A stretch of 64,000 bases of DNA. Origin: Erwinia aphidicola. GTDB taxonomy: Bacteria > Pseudomonadota > Gammaproteobacteria > Enterobacterales > Enterobacteriaceae. Of the stretch, positions 34,548-42,765 are shown piece by piece (position 1 is the first letter of the stretch; each line of letters begins with the position of its first letter). Position numbers and translations under genes: made by a program. The notes under the pieces are model-generated. The model was not told the DNA's origin, did not search any database, and saw only the letters and a program-made list of their open reading frames with translations. Location: positions 19,971-83,970 of the forward strand of contig NZ_JACXBP010000015.1 in assembly GCF_014773485.1 (NCBI RefSeq), in the 5' to 3' direction.

Positions 34548-34580
34548 GACTGCGCATCTGTATGCGCAGTCTGTTTCTTA
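34548..34580 (+). terminator. Hairpin between immunity copies 1 and 2
   Basis: Ten-base perfect stem GACTGCGCAT/ATGCGCAGTC with a four-base loop, followed by a weak T-rich stretch. A decayed version follows copy 3 near 35530. It may act as a partial terminator that lowers expression of later copies. Confidence 0.55.
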
Positions 34581-34610
34581 ATAAACTGGTAAGGAGGCTA
34601 GCTCAGCAAA

Positions 34611-35045
34611 ATGGTAAAGATTAAAAATATCATCATCATCACCCTGTTTCTTGTCTCAACTCCAGCCATATCCAGGGTAGTCAGCAGCATTGATATTCAA
34701 GCAGTGGGTGAACATTACAGCGGAAGAAATGATAAATATGAAGAGAAAGTTTGCAAAGCATTCAGACCGAGCAAGAAACAATTAATTCGTTACTTCAACC
34801 TGGCAACAGATTCCGATGATAACGGACCGTTGCTGCATGACTATTATTCACCGTGCATTGCTTATGGACTGGTAAAGTTTAAAGACGGTACGTCCGCACG
34901 CTGGACTTTAGAAGCAAATGGCGGCGCATACGTGACTTTTAGCGATAAAAAACAACATCTGTTTTTCTACAGAGATAATCACTGGTTTAATCCTTTACCT
35001 TGTGAGCATGGTAATGGCATCGATGAACCTAAAGACATATGTTAA
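34611..35045 (+). CDS. Exported putative immunity protein, copy 2
   Basis: 144 residues, same plan as copy 1: Sec signal (IKNIIIITLFLVSTPAIS), then VVSSIDIQAVGEHYSGRNDKYEEKVCKAFRPSKKQLIRYF, GPLLHDYYSPCIAYGLVKFKDGTSARWTLEANGGAYVTF and a Cys tail. AAGGAGG lies before the ATG inside a repeated 5' motif shared with copies 1 and 4. Divergence from copy 1 is clear along the whole length, so this duplication is old. It may protect against a related effector variant. Confidence 0.75.
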   Translation: MVKIKNIIIITLFLVSTPAISRVVSSIDIQAVGEHYSGRNDKYEEKVCKAFRPSKKQLIRYFNLATDSDDNGPLLHDYYSPCIAYGLVKFKDGTSARWTLEANGGAYVTFSDKKQHLFFYRDNHWFNPLPCEHGNGIDEPKDIC

Positions 35046-35126
35046 TCGTTATTTAAGTCAATTGATTATGCGAAAAATGACGTAATAACTAAGTCATTAA
35101 ACCGCCAGGGAGGACAACGGAGGCAA

Positions 35127-35532
35127 ATGATAAACGTTAAAAATTCATCCTTAGTGGTTATTTCAACTTTGCTCATCCTCCAGGCCCATGCAGAAGCGAG
35201 AGTAGTCAGCCATGTCGAAGTAAAATGGGTAGGGTTACATGATGACGGGCGTAACGATAAGGCTGAAGAAAAGCAGTGTAAATCCTTCAGGCCCACTAAA
35301 AAGCAGATAATCCGTTTTTTTAGTTTATCTAAACAGTAGAAGGAAAGTGGCGAACTTCTTCATGAATATTACTCTCCTTGCTCTGCCACAGGTTCCATAA
35401 CGTTCAAAGATGGGTCATCCGGCGACTGGACTGTGCAATCTAGCGGTCTGGCATACATTATTTTTAGCAACGGAGAATCAGAAAATTTCTTCTACAATCA
35501 TAACAAGATGAACCCAAATGCTAAATATTGAA
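35127..35532 (+). pseudogene. Immunity protein copy 3, broken by an amber stop
   Basis: The reading frame starts well (ATG 35127, signal NSSLVVISTLLILQAHAEA, then RVVSHVEVKWVGLHDDGRNDKAEEKQCKSFRPTKKQIIRFF) but meets TAG at 35337. After the stop the same frame continues with KESGELLHEYYSPCSATGSITFKDGSSGDWTVQSS and ends at TGA 35532 with a shortened tail, about 39 bases having been lost before the end. Fifty-four bases (35403-35456) are identical to copy 1 (34384-34437), which suggests recent duplication or gene conversion. Only a truncated 70-residue product can be made without suppression. Confidence 0.8.
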
Positions 35533-35592
35533 TCCGCATTTGTATGCGTAGTCTGCTTCTTAATAAACGGGTAAGGAGGCTAGCACAGCAAA

Positions 35593-35791
35593 ATGGTAAC
35601 TTACCCCCCCCCACAAAAATGGTCGTTTTACTATTAACCCTTATCATTTCTCACCAAGTTTTTGGAAGAGATGTAGGTTATATTGAAATTAATAAAACTG
35701 GTGAGTTATACCATGAATACTCCTCGCCGCGCCTGGCTACCGAAACGGTAGAATTTAAATATTTAAGAATAAGATTAACCCGTAGTAACTA
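35593..35791 (+). pseudogene. Immunity protein copy 4, remnant with internal deletion and C9 tract
   Basis: A repeat of the copy 1/2 leader (AAGGAGG, then ATG at 35593) is followed by a nine-C run at 35604-35612. As sequenced, the ATG frame stops soon after; one more C would join it to the signal-like MVVLLLTLIISHQVFG at 35619. After GRDVGYIEINKTG the sequence jumps to ELYHEYSSPRLATETVEFK, so about 35 codons of the middle are missing, then it ends at TAG 35791. Probably non-functional. Confidence 0.65.
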
Positions 35792-35920
35792 GCATTAGCA
35801 TTTAAAGTTGGGATAGCCAAAAAGTTCAACCCAAGCGCATTTTATGGCGTAATTATTAGCATAAAACTCATATAGACTTCTGCGCACAACTTACCCTAAC
35901 GCTATACATGGATTGTAATA

Positions 35921-36946
35921 ATGAACCAGCACTCACGCAAAAAGGCCAATATGCTTATCGGGCTTTTTTTAAGCTCTGCCCCCGTATCAATGGTGTTCGC
36001 CGCTATTCCCAATGCTGAGAAACACCCGCTCGCACTTGATTATCGTCACGCGCCTGATCCCTCTGCACTGAGTCAGGAACCGAAGCCAGCCAGAGCGCCC
36101 GATCTGTTTGGTGAAACCACCGGTCCACTGCCATTCTTTGGTGAGGAAATTCGTCAGCGCGGTTATGATCTGCCCGATCCTTACGGGATAGGTTATAACT
36201 ATATGGATATGCACCAAAATATTAAGGTAAACAGCATTAACTTTAGCGGACTGTCACTATTCGGATCGCCGCTATCGAGCGATAATTTTAAGATCAACGT
36301 CGGACATACCCGTGAAAAATCTCAGACGCACACCGCGCGCCTGGATACCTGGCTATTCCCGTTTATGAACATATACGGCATCGTAGGGCATACCAAAGGT
36401 TCTTCCGTTTCCCGGATTGATACGGTGGCAGCGGGCGCTCAGGTTCTGTATAAAGACCTCGATTTTAAGCTTAAATTTAAAGGCACCACCTATGGCGCAG
36501 GCACCACTCTGGCCTATGGCTATCATGACTGGTTTGGTACGCTCGATTTTAACTATACCCGCACCGATTTCGATATTCTGGATGGTAACACCCATGCCTT
36601 CACCTTCACGCCGCGCGTAGGCTATCGCTTTACCGTACCCGGTTCCGACAGGTTCAATATTCCGCAGTCTCATGCCAGCCTGTGGGTTGGCACCATGTAT
36701 CAGGATGTCTCACAGGACTTTCGTGGCAATATCAGCAACCTGCATATGCCTGCTGAGTTAGCCGGACTGGTTAAATTTGTTAACCAGGACGATAAGGGCC
36801 GCTTCCGGGTGAAGCAACACTTGCAATCACCGTGGAATATTCTGGTCGGTGGGCAATATGAAATAACCCGTAACTTTAATATTACCGCTGAAGCCGGGTT
36901 CGAGAAGCGTAACAGCGTGATGCTGGGCGGCGAGTTCCGCTTCTGA
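35921..36946 (+). CDS. Outer-membrane beta-barrel protein, unknown family
   Basis: 341 residues with a signal peptide ending near MVFAA. After a proline-rich plug-like segment (APDLFGETTGPLPFFGEEIRQRGYDLPDPYGIGYNYMDM), alternating strands follow (LYKDLDFKLKFKGTTYGAGTTLAYGYH; GTLDFNYTRTDFDIL; HAFTFTPRVGYRFTV) and the protein ends in an aromatic residue (VMLGGEFRF), the BAM recognition signal. It is first of a three-gene outer-membrane cassette, two bases before an Omp85-like gene. Function unknown; a porin or ligand-transport role is possible. Confidence 0.75.
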   Translation: MNQHSRKKANMLIGLFLSSAPVSMVFAAIPNAEKHPLALDYRHAPDPSALSQEPKPARAPDLFGETTGPLPFFGEEIRQRGYDLPDPYGIGYNYMDMHQNIKVNSINFSGLSLFGSPLSSDNFKINVGHTREKSQTHTARLDTWLFPFMNIYGIVGHTKGSSVSRIDTVAAGAQVLYKDLDFKLKFKGTTYGAGTTLAYGYHDWFGTLDFNYTRTDFDILDGNTHAFTFTPRVGYRFTVPGSDRFNIPQSHASLWVGTMYQDVSQDFRGNISNLHMPAELAGLVKFVNQDDKGRFRVKQHLQSPWNILVGGQYEITRNFNITAEAGFEKRNSVMLGGEFRF

Positions 36947-36948
36947 GT

Positions 36949-38085
36949 ATGCGGATAAACTCTTCGCTGTTATTTGGCCTGCTCTCTATTTCCCCGATCG
37001 CGCAGGCCAATTTTTTGCCCAGCAGGGTGACCGTCGATCATTACCTGGCAAAACTGGGGTCAGACCAGCAGGTGAATACCGCGCAAGGCATTGACTGGGG
37101 CATCGTCCCCGGTCCGTTTTATACCCCGGAACTGGGCATCGGTATTGGCGTTGCGGCTGTCGGGTTGTACCGGCCCGATCGGCAGCAGAAAAACACACCG
37201 CTCTCGTCGCTGGCTCTGACAGGCTTTGTCAGTTCGACCGGGGCTTTCGGCTTCGGGTACGAGAATGACACCTTTTTTCACCATGACCAGTGGCGGTTTT
37301 ATATCGATGGTGACCTCAGCCATCGCCCGCTCTACTACTGGGGGCGGGGCTATCGCGAAGGGCGCCATCGCCACGACAGGCAAAAATATGACTCCAGTCG
37401 TTTTAACGCCACGCCACAGCTGCTTTATCGGCTGCGCGCCAACACCTATGCCGGGCTTGGCTGGGCGGTTTCATGGGAGCGTGCTTCTGCGTTGCAGGAT
37501 AAGCCATCGGGCGGCTTTTCGCGCAATCCCGTCGCGCTGAATCAGCTAAACTCCGGCTTCAGCCTGCTGTTCAGCTATGACACGCGCGATTTTATCGCTA
37601 ACCCGTCGCAGGGACAGGTGTTGAACATCCATTACACCGATTACCTCCCTTCGTTGGGCAGCGATAACCGCCTTAAGGTCTGGGATCTGCAGTATGACCG
37701 TTACCACCCGCTTAATGACTCCACGCTGCTGGCCTGGGAGCTGTATAGCCGCCTCGCGACCGGGCAGGTGCCGTGGACCATGCTGGGTTCGCTGGGCGAC
37801 AGTCGCCACCTGCGCGGCTATTATCAGGGGCGCTTTCGCGCGCGAAATATTGTAACTACCCAGCTCGAACTGCGGAAAAAACTGAGCTGGCGCCACGGCG
37901 TGGTGGGCTGGGTCGGCGCGGGCAGCATGTCTCAGCGCCCGAGTGAAGTGCTGGATGGCCAATGGCTCCCTTCGATTGGGGTTGGCTACCGCTTCGAGTT
38001 TAAAAAACGGATGAATGTGCGGCTTGATTACGGTGTCGGTCAGCGCAGCTCCGGTTTCTATTTCCAGGTTGGTGAAGCATTTTGA
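36949..38085 (+). CDS. Omp85/BamA-like outer-membrane barrel without POTRA domains
   Basis: 378 residues with a signal peptide (SSLLFGLLSISPIAQA). The rest resembles a 16-strand Omp85 barrel (surface antigen D15 family): the L6-loop signature appears as LGDSRHLRGYYQGRFR near residue 285, and it ends GQRSSGFYFQVGEAF with terminal Phe. There is no room for POTRA domains, unlike BamA (five) and TamA (three). Such stand-alone barrels are often found with a lipid- or protein-acting partner. Gap of two bases upstream and TTGA overlap downstream show a tight operon. Confidence 0.78.
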   Translation: MRINSSLLFGLLSISPIAQANFLPSRVTVDHYLAKLGSDQQVNTAQGIDWGIVPGPFYTPELGIGIGVAAVGLYRPDRQQKNTPLSSLALTGFVSSTGAFGFGYENDTFFHHDQWRFYIDGDLSHRPLYYWGRGYREGRHRHDRQKYDSSRFNATPQLLYRLRANTYAGLGWAVSWERASALQDKPSGGFSRNPVALNQLNSGFSLLFSYDTRDFIANPSQGQVLNIHYTDYLPSLGSDNRLKVWDLQYDRYHPLNDSTLLAWELYSRLATGQVPWTMLGSLGDSRHLRGYYQGRFRARNIVTTQLELRKKLSWRHGVVGWVGAGSMSQRPSEVLDGQWLPSIGVGYRFEFKKRMNVRLDYGVGQRSSGFYFQVGEAF

Positions 38086-39236
38086 TCGCCCGTCTCTTAC
38101 TCTCATTCAACCTGCTGCTGGCAGGCTGCCAGGCCCGGCATCTGGAGAACATGCCGTTTAACGCGGCGAGTCTGCAAGGCCCGGCCACAGTCGCCAGCGT
38201 GGTCTGGCCGGTGATAGCCAAGCTGCCCGCCCCGCAGGGCCTGCGCCCCTGCTGCGCCTTCGGTTATGACGTGCGGGCAAAAGTGCTGGGTATTCCCGTT
38301 CCCGGATTCAAAATCGGCAACGTCATCGCCCCGGACGATAGCGGTCAGCATCACTATAATGACCACTTACTGAGTATCCTCAGCACGCTGAGCGGTCTGA
38401 ATCGCGAACATGACGGCATCATCTATACGCTGCGCGGCGGTTTTATCGATCTCGCCCACGTGCGCGATACCGCCGATAATACCCTGTGGCTATTCAGCCA
38501 GATCTGGCCAGGATTAGGCCAGGCGGGCACTATCCGACTGGATGAAGAGCTTGGGCAGCGCGCGATCCGCCTGTGGCCGTTTACCCCGCCCGCGACTGCG
38601 CTTGCGCGCTACCATCTGGCCGTGATGATGGCCGCTCAGCTGGCTTATCAGCTGGCGGTATGGCATGAGGTGGCGCAGTGGTACGGTTTTGAGTCGGTAC
38701 CTGGCTACTCTGAAGCCGTGTCGGCATTCTCACCGGAAGACCTCTATTCCAACCTGCTTGGCGCGCGCATTGCCAGCGACCTGTTGAACCATGGCGGCGC
38801 CAGCACGCTCAGGCAGTATCAGCGTACAATGGCGCAGGCAATCCCACAGGCGCTGGCGCAGCTTGAGGCAGTCAGCCCGCAGCAGACCCGTTTTCACTTC
38901 GATATGCTCGACGCCAAGTGGTGGAATAGCCGCTGCCGCCTGCCGGATAAATTCCTGGTACGCCGGCGCAACTATCTTACTGGCGCCCTGCGCTACCCTA
39001 CCCGCCCGGCCGAGCGCGTGCCGATGCTGTGGCTGACGCTACCCGACAGCTTTGATGGCCAACCGCTCAGCGCTTTCGCCCGGCTGGAGATCTGGCCCGG
39101 TAACAATATGAAACAGCTGCCCGCACCCAAAAGCCCCAGGATTTACTATCGGTTTGCCGATTTTGCCACGCTGGCGCAGCAGGCAAAAGAGGTCGACCGC
39201 CGCCGGCTGCTGCGTATCGGCCAGCGCTGTAAATGA
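38082..39236 (+). CDS. DUF4056-family lipoprotein
   Basis: 384 residues starting at a TTG that overlaps the previous stop (TTGA). The N-terminus is a lipoprotein signal with lipobox LLAGC (Cys16). The DUF4056 core is recognisable in GLRPCCAFGYDVRAKVLGIPVPGFKIGNVIAPDDSGQHHYND and in MMAAQLAYQLAVWHEVAQWYGFESVPGYSEAVSAFSPEDLYSNLLG, which has a His-Glu pair (WHEVAQW) resembling a metallopeptidase helix. Function is unknown; the motif may be a metal site. It is third in the outer-membrane cassette. Confidence 0.78.
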   Translation: MIARLLLSFNLLLAGCQARHLENMPFNAASLQGPATVASVVWPVIAKLPAPQGLRPCCAFGYDVRAKVLGIPVPGFKIGNVIAPDDSGQHHYNDHLLSILSTLSGLNREHDGIIYTLRGGFIDLAHVRDTADNTLWLFSQIWPGLGQAGTIRLDEELGQRAIRLWPFTPPATALARYHLAVMMAAQLAYQLAVWHEVAQWYGFESVPGYSEAVSAFSPEDLYSNLLGARIASDLLNHGGASTLRQYQRTMAQAIPQALAQLEAVSPQQTRFHFDMLDAKWWNSRCRLPDKFLVRRRNYLTGALRYPTRPAERVPMLWLTLPDSFDGQPLSAFARLEIWPGNNMKQLPAPKSPRIYYRFADFATLAQQAKEVDRRRLLRIGQRCK

Positions 39237-39432
39237 GTATTTTATCGCCATTATCGCGTTGTTTTTCATAAGATAAAGTTATGTCTTAGCGTTCATTTTC
39301 TGCCCTCGCCGTTCGCCCCTGGATCGCTACTTGCTGCTTTCCGCTGCCGATCTCACCAGGCAACCGATTACGCTGGCGAGAAAGCAGGCAAAAGCCCTTT
39401 TGCCAGAAAGTTCCCCTCCACACGCAAATAAA

Positions 39433-39500
39433 CGTGATACACGTCACACTTTAACTGAATTGAAATGAAACAGAATTTGACAAGTGTGAGCGATCTCTAT
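39433..39500 (+). promoter_or_regulatory. Paired CRP-type sites upstream of tsx (CytR-promoter layout)
   Basis: Site 1 (39433-39448) is CGTGA-N6-TCACA, nearly the CRP consensus. Site 2 (39485-39500) is TGTGA-N6-TCTAT, a half-good match. Their centres are 52 bases apart, the spacing typical of CRP-CytR-regulated promoters such as E. coli tsx P2 and deoP2, where CytR binds between two CRP dimers. Confidence 0.65.
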
Positions 39501-39649
39501 TTCCTTATAGCCTGTTCGCGGCACACTGCCGCTGCATTCAAGGCGGGTGTTTTCGTCGCATCAATAATCACCCATCGTCGCCCGTAGAAACCGTAACCCG
39601 ACCGTCGAGCTGGCTGCCGCGCAGGGTCACAGAGCATGTGGTAATAATA

Positions 39650-40510
39650 ATGAAATATAAAATTATGATGGCTGGTGCGCTGGCCGCGCTCTCTTATACC
39701 AACGTTTCTTTTGCCCAAGATAGCAACCCGGAATATGTTTCTGACTGGTGGCACCAGAGCGTAAACGTGGTAGGCAGCTATCACACCCGCTTCGGGCCGC
39801 AGCTGAACAATGACCTGTATCTGGAATATGAAGCCTTCGCCCATAAAGACTGGTTCGATTTCTACGGTTATATCGACGTACCTAAATTCTTCGGCGTGGG
39901 TAACGGCAATGATGTTGGCGCATGGGACGATGGCTCACCGTTCTTTATGGAGATCGAACCGCGCTTCTCCATCGACAAACTGACCGGCACCAGCCTGGCA
40001 TTCGGTCCGTTTAAAGAGTGGTACTTCGCGAACAACTATATCTACGATATGGGTGACAATAAGGCTAATCGCCAGAATACCTGGTATATGGGCCTGGGCA
40101 CCGATATCGACACGCATTCTGATGTCGGCCTGTCGCTGAACGTGTATGCGAAATATCAGTGGGAAAACTACGATGCTGCCAACGAAGATAGCTGGGACGG
40201 TTACCGCTTCAAGGTGAAATACTTTGTGCCGCTGACCCAGGTGTGGGGCGGCAACCTGAGCTACATCGGCTTTACCAACTTTGACTGGGGTTCTGACCTC
40301 GGTGATACCGCAGGCCGCAGCAGCAACTCGATTGCTTCCAGCCATATTCTCTCGCTGGGCTATGACCACTGGCACTACTCGTTCGTGGCGCGTTACTTCC
40401 ACAACGGCGGCCAGTGGGAAGATGGCACCGAGCTGAACTTCGGCAAGGGCAACTTTAACGTGAAGTCGAACGGCTTCGGTTATTACGTGGTGGTGGGTTA
40501 CAACTTCTGA
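39650..40510 (+). CDS. tsx: Nucleoside-specific outer-membrane channel Tsx
   Basis: 286 residues from the ATG at 39650 (an in-frame ATG lies four codons earlier). Signal peptide MKYKIMMAGALAALSYTNVSFA, then the Tsx barrel: SDWWHQSVNVVGSYHTRFGPQLNNDLYLEYEAFAHKDWFDFYGYID, FGPFKEWYFANNYIYDMG, and the C-terminal FGYYVVVGYNF. Tsx is a 12-strand monomeric channel for nucleosides and deoxynucleosides, and in E. coli also for albicidin, colicin K and phage T6. The upstream CRP pair suggests catabolite and nucleoside control. The locus differs from E. coli, where tsx lies near yajI. Confidence 0.96.
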   Translation: MKYKIMMAGALAALSYTNVSFAQDSNPEYVSDWWHQSVNVVGSYHTRFGPQLNNDLYLEYEAFAHKDWFDFYGYIDVPKFFGVGNGNDVGAWDDGSPFFMEIEPRFSIDKLTGTSLAFGPFKEWYFANNYIYDMGDNKANRQNTWYMGLGTDIDTHSDVGLSLNVYAKYQWENYDAANEDSWDGYRFKVKYFVPLTQVWGGNLSYIGFTNFDWGSDLGDTAGRSSNSIASSHILSLGYDHWHYSFVARYFHNGGQWEDGTELNFGKGNFNVKSNGFGYYVVVGYNF

Positions 40511-40521
40511 TAACCCGCTGC

Positions 40522-40690
40522 GGGCCGGTCGAAACAAAAGATCGGCCCCTACGTATTGCCTGGGCCACGTGCCGATCGAAAAAGAGGATCGGCCCCTACG
40601 TACTGCCTGGATCGCGGGCCGATCGAAACAAAAGATCGGCCCCTACGTATTGCCTGGGTCACGGGCCGATCGAAAAAGAGGATCGGCCCT
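40522..40690. repeat. 47-bp tandem repeat array (four units, two subtypes alternating)
   Basis: Four head-to-tail 47-base units start at 40522, 40569, 40616 and 40663 (last one truncated). Each carries an inverted repeat GGGCCGATC ... GATCGGCCC and most continue into CCCTACGT and TGCCTGG. Units 1 and 3 have an ACAAAA centre, units 2 and 4 an AAAGAG centre, so the array looks like a 94-base dimer duplicated once. It lies between tsx and speG and may be REP/palindromic-unit derived. Confidence 0.85.
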
Positions 40691-40705
40691 TACAAACGAT
40701 GATTC

Positions 40706-40731
40706 AACGCGCCTGAAGGCGCGTTTTTTTT
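40706..40731 (+). terminator. Rho-independent terminator after the tsx repeat array
   Basis: Eight-base stem AACGCGCC/GGCGCGTT with a TGAA loop, followed by a T run. It ends the tsx transcript before speG. Confidence 0.85.
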
Positions 40732-40790
40732 GTGCCCGCTAAAACGCTATACTCGGGCCGGCAATATTGCCTCTGCAAAAAGGAATTTTT

Positions 40791-41357
40791 ATGTCTGCGA
40801 AGTCCGTCGACCACAGCGTTAAGCTGCGCCCGCTGGAGCGTGAAGATCTGCGTTTTGTCCATCAGTTAGACAACAACGCCAGCGTGATGCGCTACTGGTT
40901 TGAGGAGCCTTATGAGGCCTTTGTTGAGCTGTCTGACCTGTACGACAAGCATATTCATGACCAGAGCGAACGGCGTTTTGTGGTGGAACATGACGGCAGC
41001 AATGCCGGGCTGGTAGAACTGGTGGAGATCAACCATATCCACCGTCGCGCCGAGTTTCAGATCATTATTGCCCCGAGTCATCAGGGTAAAGGATTGGCAA
41101 CAAAGGCGGCCAGACTGGCGATGGATTACGGTTTTTCGGTGCTGAACCTCTATAAACTTTACCTGATCGTCGATAAAGAGAACGCCAAGGCCATTCATAT
41201 TTATCGCAAGCTGGGCTTTGAGATTGAAGGGGAGCTGATCCACGAATTCTTTATCAACGGCGAGTACCGCAATACCATTCGCATGTGTATTTTCCAGCAT
41301 CAGTATCTGGAACGCTTCCGGCCACCGCACGCCATGGTCAATCCAACGGCGCAGTAA
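40791..41357 (+). CDS. speG: Spermidine N1-acetyltransferase SpeG
   Basis: 188 residues from the ATG at 40791 with AAGGAA eight bases upstream. It matches SpeG along its length: KLRPLEREDLRFVHQLDNNASVMRYWFEEPYEAFVELSDLYDKHIHDQSERRFVVE, the acetyl-CoA motif PSHQGKGLATKAARLAMDYGF and LYLIVDKENAKAIHIYRKLGFEIEGEL. SpeG acetylates spermidine and spermine and prevents polyamine toxicity. It is monocistronic here. Confidence 0.96.
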   Translation: MSAKSVDHSVKLRPLEREDLRFVHQLDNNASVMRYWFEEPYEAFVELSDLYDKHIHDQSERRFVVEHDGSNAGLVELVEINHIHRRAEFQIIIAPSHQGKGLATKAARLAMDYGFSVLNLYKLYLIVDKENAKAIHIYRKLGFEIEGELIHEFFINGEYRNTIRMCIFQHQYLERFRPPHAMVNPTAQ

Positions 41358-41398
41358 ACCATCAGGCCGGATCGCTCCGGCCTGAATCGTTTATCCGC

Positions 41399-41818
41399 TT
41401 AGCCGCGCGCGCCCACCGGGTTCATGATGGTTTGCAGGATTTCCGGCTCAATTTTATACATTCCCCCGTATAACGGGTCCACCACCAGCCAGCCGGGGAA
41501 GCCAAGCAGGGGAATATTGCCCAGCAGATACCACAGATTCGGGCTCTCTTTCAGCGGCAGGGTTTGCGGCACGTAGCCAGGCCGTTCCAGCATCACCCGG
41601 TATTTTTTCTTGCCGAAGTAGCTGCCGTTCGACTTAAGAAGGCTGACAGTTTTTGGCGTATAGCCTTCAGCCACCGCGATGCCCGTTTCATCCTGCACCA
41701 CAAACTTCACCCCCGGGGGCTGAGTTTGCAGGGTCACATCCTGACGCTCACTGCCGACAATCGTCGCGCATCCACTTAACATCCACGCTGCTGCCAGCGC
41801 TGCTATCAGCCGTTTCAT
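41399..41818 (-). CDS. Small lipoprotein with PEGA-like domain
   Basis: 139 residues from the ATG at 41818; the lipobox is MLSGC (Cys17). The mature part has SERQDVTLQTQPPGVKFVVQDETGIAVAEGYTPKTVSLLKSNGSYFGKKKYRVMLERPGYV, which resembles a PEGA-type surface domain, then a hydrophobic stretch WYLLGNIPLLGFPGWLVVDPLYGGMYKI. It lies between speG and ygaC on the minus strand. Function unknown. Confidence 0.82.
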   Translation of the reverse strand: MKRLIAALAAAWMLSGCATIVGSERQDVTLQTQPPGVKFVVQDETGIAVAEGYTPKTVSLLKSNGSYFGKKKYRVMLERPGYVPQTLPLKESPNLWYLLGNIPLLGFPGWLVVDPLYGGMYKIEPEILQTIMNPVGARG

Positions 41819-41925
41819 GGTTAACCTGCTTTTATCCCAACATGACAGTAGTCTAAGCGTTGCGTGGACAAACAAGCGGGCTAATAGCGTATGAATTGGG
41901 CGCTTATTCCAGCCTTGGCCACCAG

Positions 41926-42261
41926 TCAGCCAAACATCTTTTCCAGATAGCGCTCAAGTGCCATGCGTGAGCTGAAGCCGTGGGGGATGCCGTAATGGTC
42001 GTTCGATTCCCCGGCCAGATACATCGGGAAACGCACATAGTGGTCGCAGGTTTTCACGTCTGATGATGCCAGTGCCAGCGACTGGCTGCGCTCCTTTAAC
42101 GTCGGGTGGATCACCAGTGCCGTCCGCCCGAGGCGCGCCTCGCGATTGACGTAGACATAGTCTTCACCACGACGATAACCGTAGGTTTTTGTGGTAACCG
42201 CGTCCATTTCAAATCCCGCTTTTTCCAGTACGCGAGCAACCTCATCAGGTCGTAGATACAT
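41926..42261 (-). CDS. ygaC: YgaC, DUF2002-family cytoplasmic protein
   Basis: 111 residues, close to the E. coli protein (114) along its length: MYLRPDEVARVLEKAGFEMD, TYGYRRGEDYVYVNREARLGRTALVIHPTLKERS, and PHGFSSRMALERYLEKMFG. Function is unknown. It is divergent from ygaM, as in E. coli, where the pair also lies upstream of nrdHIEF. That synteny makes the assignment firm. Confidence 0.9.
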   Translation of the reverse strand: MYLRPDEVARVLEKAGFEMDAVTTKTYGYRRGEDYVYVNREARLGRTALVIHPTLKERSQSLALASSDVKTCDHYVRFPMYLAGESNDHYGIPHGFSSRMALERYLEKMFG

Positions 42262-42411
42262 GCTTATTCCTCTCAGTCTGCCAAACCCCGCAACCTTACA
42301 ACGGCTGCGCAGTCAGGGCTTTCGGATTAGTCCATAAACGCCGCCCGGCGGTTGGCGTTATGTGAAGCTGTTCTATACTAATAGTAGGTTTTTACAGTAA
42401 GGGAGCAAAAA

Positions 42412-42735
42412 ATGTTCAACCGGAAATCGAAAAATAACGATATCGACCTGAATCAGGATGTTTCCCAGCTGGCGGACAGCCTTGACGATCTGCTGAAGTC
42501 TTACGGCAGCAAAACCAAAGATGAAGTGGACGGCGCGCGCTCACGCGCAGAAGCGCTGTTGAAAGAGACGCGGGCGAAGCTGCACGGTAATAACCGCGTA
42601 ACCCAGGCGGCGAAAGACGGTGCAGGACACGTTGATAACTACGTACGCGACAAACCCTGGCATGGAGTGGGCATTGGTACCGCGCTGGGTATTTTTGTCG
42701 GTGCACTGATCGCGACGACCACATCCTCACGCTGA
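42412..42735 (+). CDS. ygaM: YgaM, ElaB/YqjD/DUF883-family membrane-anchored protein
   Basis: 107 residues. An acidic, helical N-terminal part (DIDLNQDVSQLADSLDDLLKSYGSKTKDEVDGARSRAEALLKETRAKL) is followed by NYVRDKPWHGVGIGTALGIFVGALIA, the C-terminal membrane anchor typical of the family. Relatives ElaB and YqjD bind ribosomes at the inner membrane in stationary phase. Gene position before nrdH matches E. coli ygaM. Confidence 0.92.
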   Translation: MFNRKSKNNDIDLNQDVSQLADSLDDLLKSYGSKTKDEVDGARSRAEALLKETRAKLHGNNRVTQAAKDGAGHVDNYVRDKPWHGVGIGTALGIFVGALIATTTSSR

Positions 42736-42765
42736 TTATTGACAAAATTTAACTGATTGATCATC

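Noticed and set aside
40522..40690. Possible CRISPR array
   Set aside because: Repeats are contiguous with no unique spacers, and no cas genes are present.
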